Below, one piece after another: positions 7,936-8,202 of a stretch of 8,202 nt of DNA (positions are counted from its first letter, which is position 1; the number at the start of each line of letters is the position of its first letter). The stretch spans positions 1-8,202 of the forward strand of contig JAESUT010000132.1 of NCBI GenBank assembly GCA_016762995.1, read 5' to 3'. The notes beneath the pieces were generated by a model. The model was not told where the DNA came from, made no database searches, and saw only the letters and a list, made by a program, of their open reading frames with translations. Source of the DNA: Gammaproteobacteria bacterium (GTDB taxonomy: Bacteria > Pseudomonadota > Gammaproteobacteria > Pseudomonadales > Pseudohongiellaceae). The position numbers and the translations under genes were made by a program.

Positions 7936-7974
7936 TGATTCGCGTTCTCTCGGCTACGCGAATTAGCAGAGAAT
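7936..7974 (+). promoter_or_regulatory. Two mutually exclusive hairpins in the dcd leader
   Basis: Hairpin A pairs 7936-7944 with 7957-7965 (nine pairs including one G-U; core ATTCGCG/CGCGAAT, loop of 12). Hairpin B pairs 7945-7950 with 7968-7973 (TTCTCT/AGAGAA) and, after a two-base bulge, 7953-7956 with 7964-7967 (GCTA/TAGC), with a loop of seven; a G-U pair can extend it at 7944/7974. Both use bases 7957-7965 or the intervening loop, so only one can form. No T-run follows either, so this is not a standard terminator. It could be an RNA switch, a protein-binding site or chance. It belongs to the dcd leader only if dcd is transcribed from upstream of it. Confidence 0.35.
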
Positions 7975-8028
7975 CACGTGGCTGTAGTTAGCGCGGCTCG
8001 AAGAAAATTTAATCTTGGACAGAGTGTT

Positions 8029-8202
8029 ATGAGTATTAAATCCGATCGTTGGATCAGGGAAATGTCAACCACGCAAGGAATGATAGAACCGTTCGAGGCT
8101 GGACAGGTTCGCTATGTGAATGGTGAGAAAGTGATCTCTTACGGCACATCTAGTTACGGCTACGATGTGCGCTGCGCCACTGAATTCAAAATTTTTACGA
8201 AT
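8029..8202 (+). CDS. dcd: dCTP deaminase (N-terminal 58 residues; cut by window edge)
   Basis: Dcd deaminates dCTP to dUTP in the cytoplasm, feeding dUTPase and thymidylate synthesis. Only 58 of about 188 expected residues are present. They match the family closely: [12 protein letters not shown] at the start, GMIEPF at 17-22, and the conserved [15 protein letters not shown] at about 35-49 followed by EFKIFTN. The ATG at 8029 gives the family's usual N-terminus; the ribosome site is weak (GGAC/AGAG just upstream). The catalytic Glu and the nucleotide-binding C-terminal part are outside the window. The gene is divergent from rubredoxin-metG. In Pseudomonas dcd is also a near neighbour of metG, so the location is an old gammaproteobacterial association. 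Confidence 0.96.
   Translation, partial: MSIKSDRWIREMSTTQGMIEPFEAGQVRYVNGEKVISYGTSSYGYDVRCATEFKIFTN

Larger units (their letters stand above)
7659..8028. other. 370-base divergent intergenic region between rubredoxin and dcd
   Basis: No protein gene is supported here. The left part holds the rubredoxin Shine-Dalgarno and candidate promoter. The middle has several short GCTGA/TCAGC repeats (7766-7770, 7787-7791, 7831-7835, 7846-7850) that could pair with each other, and a candidate plus-strand promoter. The right part has two overlapping hairpins before dcd. In Pseudomonas and E. coli an mrp/apbC gene lies next to metG; no trace of it is recognisable here. A 28-codon plus-strand frame at 7817-7903 has no ribosome site or family likeness. 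Confidence 0.6.

Noticed and set aside
8008..8013. TTTAAT as a -10 box for dcd
   Set aside because: The -35 at proper spacing is poor and the leader would be only about nine bases; CTGACT-17-CATAAT further upstream fits better.

Overview
The window looks like chromosomal DNA of a gammaproteobacterium. MetG, Dcd, the rubredoxin and the RnfABCD proteins all resemble their Pseudomonas/Escherichia-type counterparts, and the base composition looks close to balanced. The genus cannot be fixed from this stretch. Nothing looks like a mobile element, CRISPR array, rRNA or tRNA.

Almost everything is on the minus strand, so the order of transcription is from high to low coordinates. A rubredoxin gene (7658-7491, too short to stand out in an ORF scan) comes first, then metG (methionyl-tRNA synthetase, 7419-5359). 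A 237-base gap follows. Next is a tightly packed block: a secreted Deg/HtrA-type serine protease (5121-3607), rnfA (3596-3021), rnfB (3016-2435), rnfC (2438-804) and the start of rnfD (807 to the window edge). Within this block the spacings are 10 and 4 nt, then two 4-base ATGA overlaps, which suggests one translationally coupled operon. The rest of rnfD and the usual rnfG and rnfE would lie beyond base 1. On the plus strand only the first 58 codons of dcd (dCTP deaminase) are present, at the right edge. dcd diverges from the rubredoxin gene across a 370-base region that holds candidate promoters for both directions and an unusual pair of mutually exclusive hairpins.

The Rnf/Rsx complex is a membrane redox pump. 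RnfC takes electrons from or gives them to NAD(H), RnfB is a multi-cluster ferredoxin, RnfD and RnfG carry covalent FMN, and RnfA/RnfE form a membrane core that holds an iron-sulfur centre between them. In gammaproteobacteria it supplies low-potential electrons or keeps SoxR reduced. The rubredoxin is another one-electron carrier. The Deg protease would work in the periplasm.

The most striking observation is that the predicted RnfA has no cysteine at all. Both positions expected to ligate the RnfA/RnfE iron-sulfur centre read as serine (Ser26 and Ser114), while RnfB and RnfC keep all their cluster cysteines and RnfD keeps its flavin threonine. This is either a truly altered Rnf core or a divergent paralogue. 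Other points of interest are a Deg protease joined directly to rnfA, the absence of the mrp/apbC gene often found next to metG, and start-codon corrections for rnfA and rnfB.
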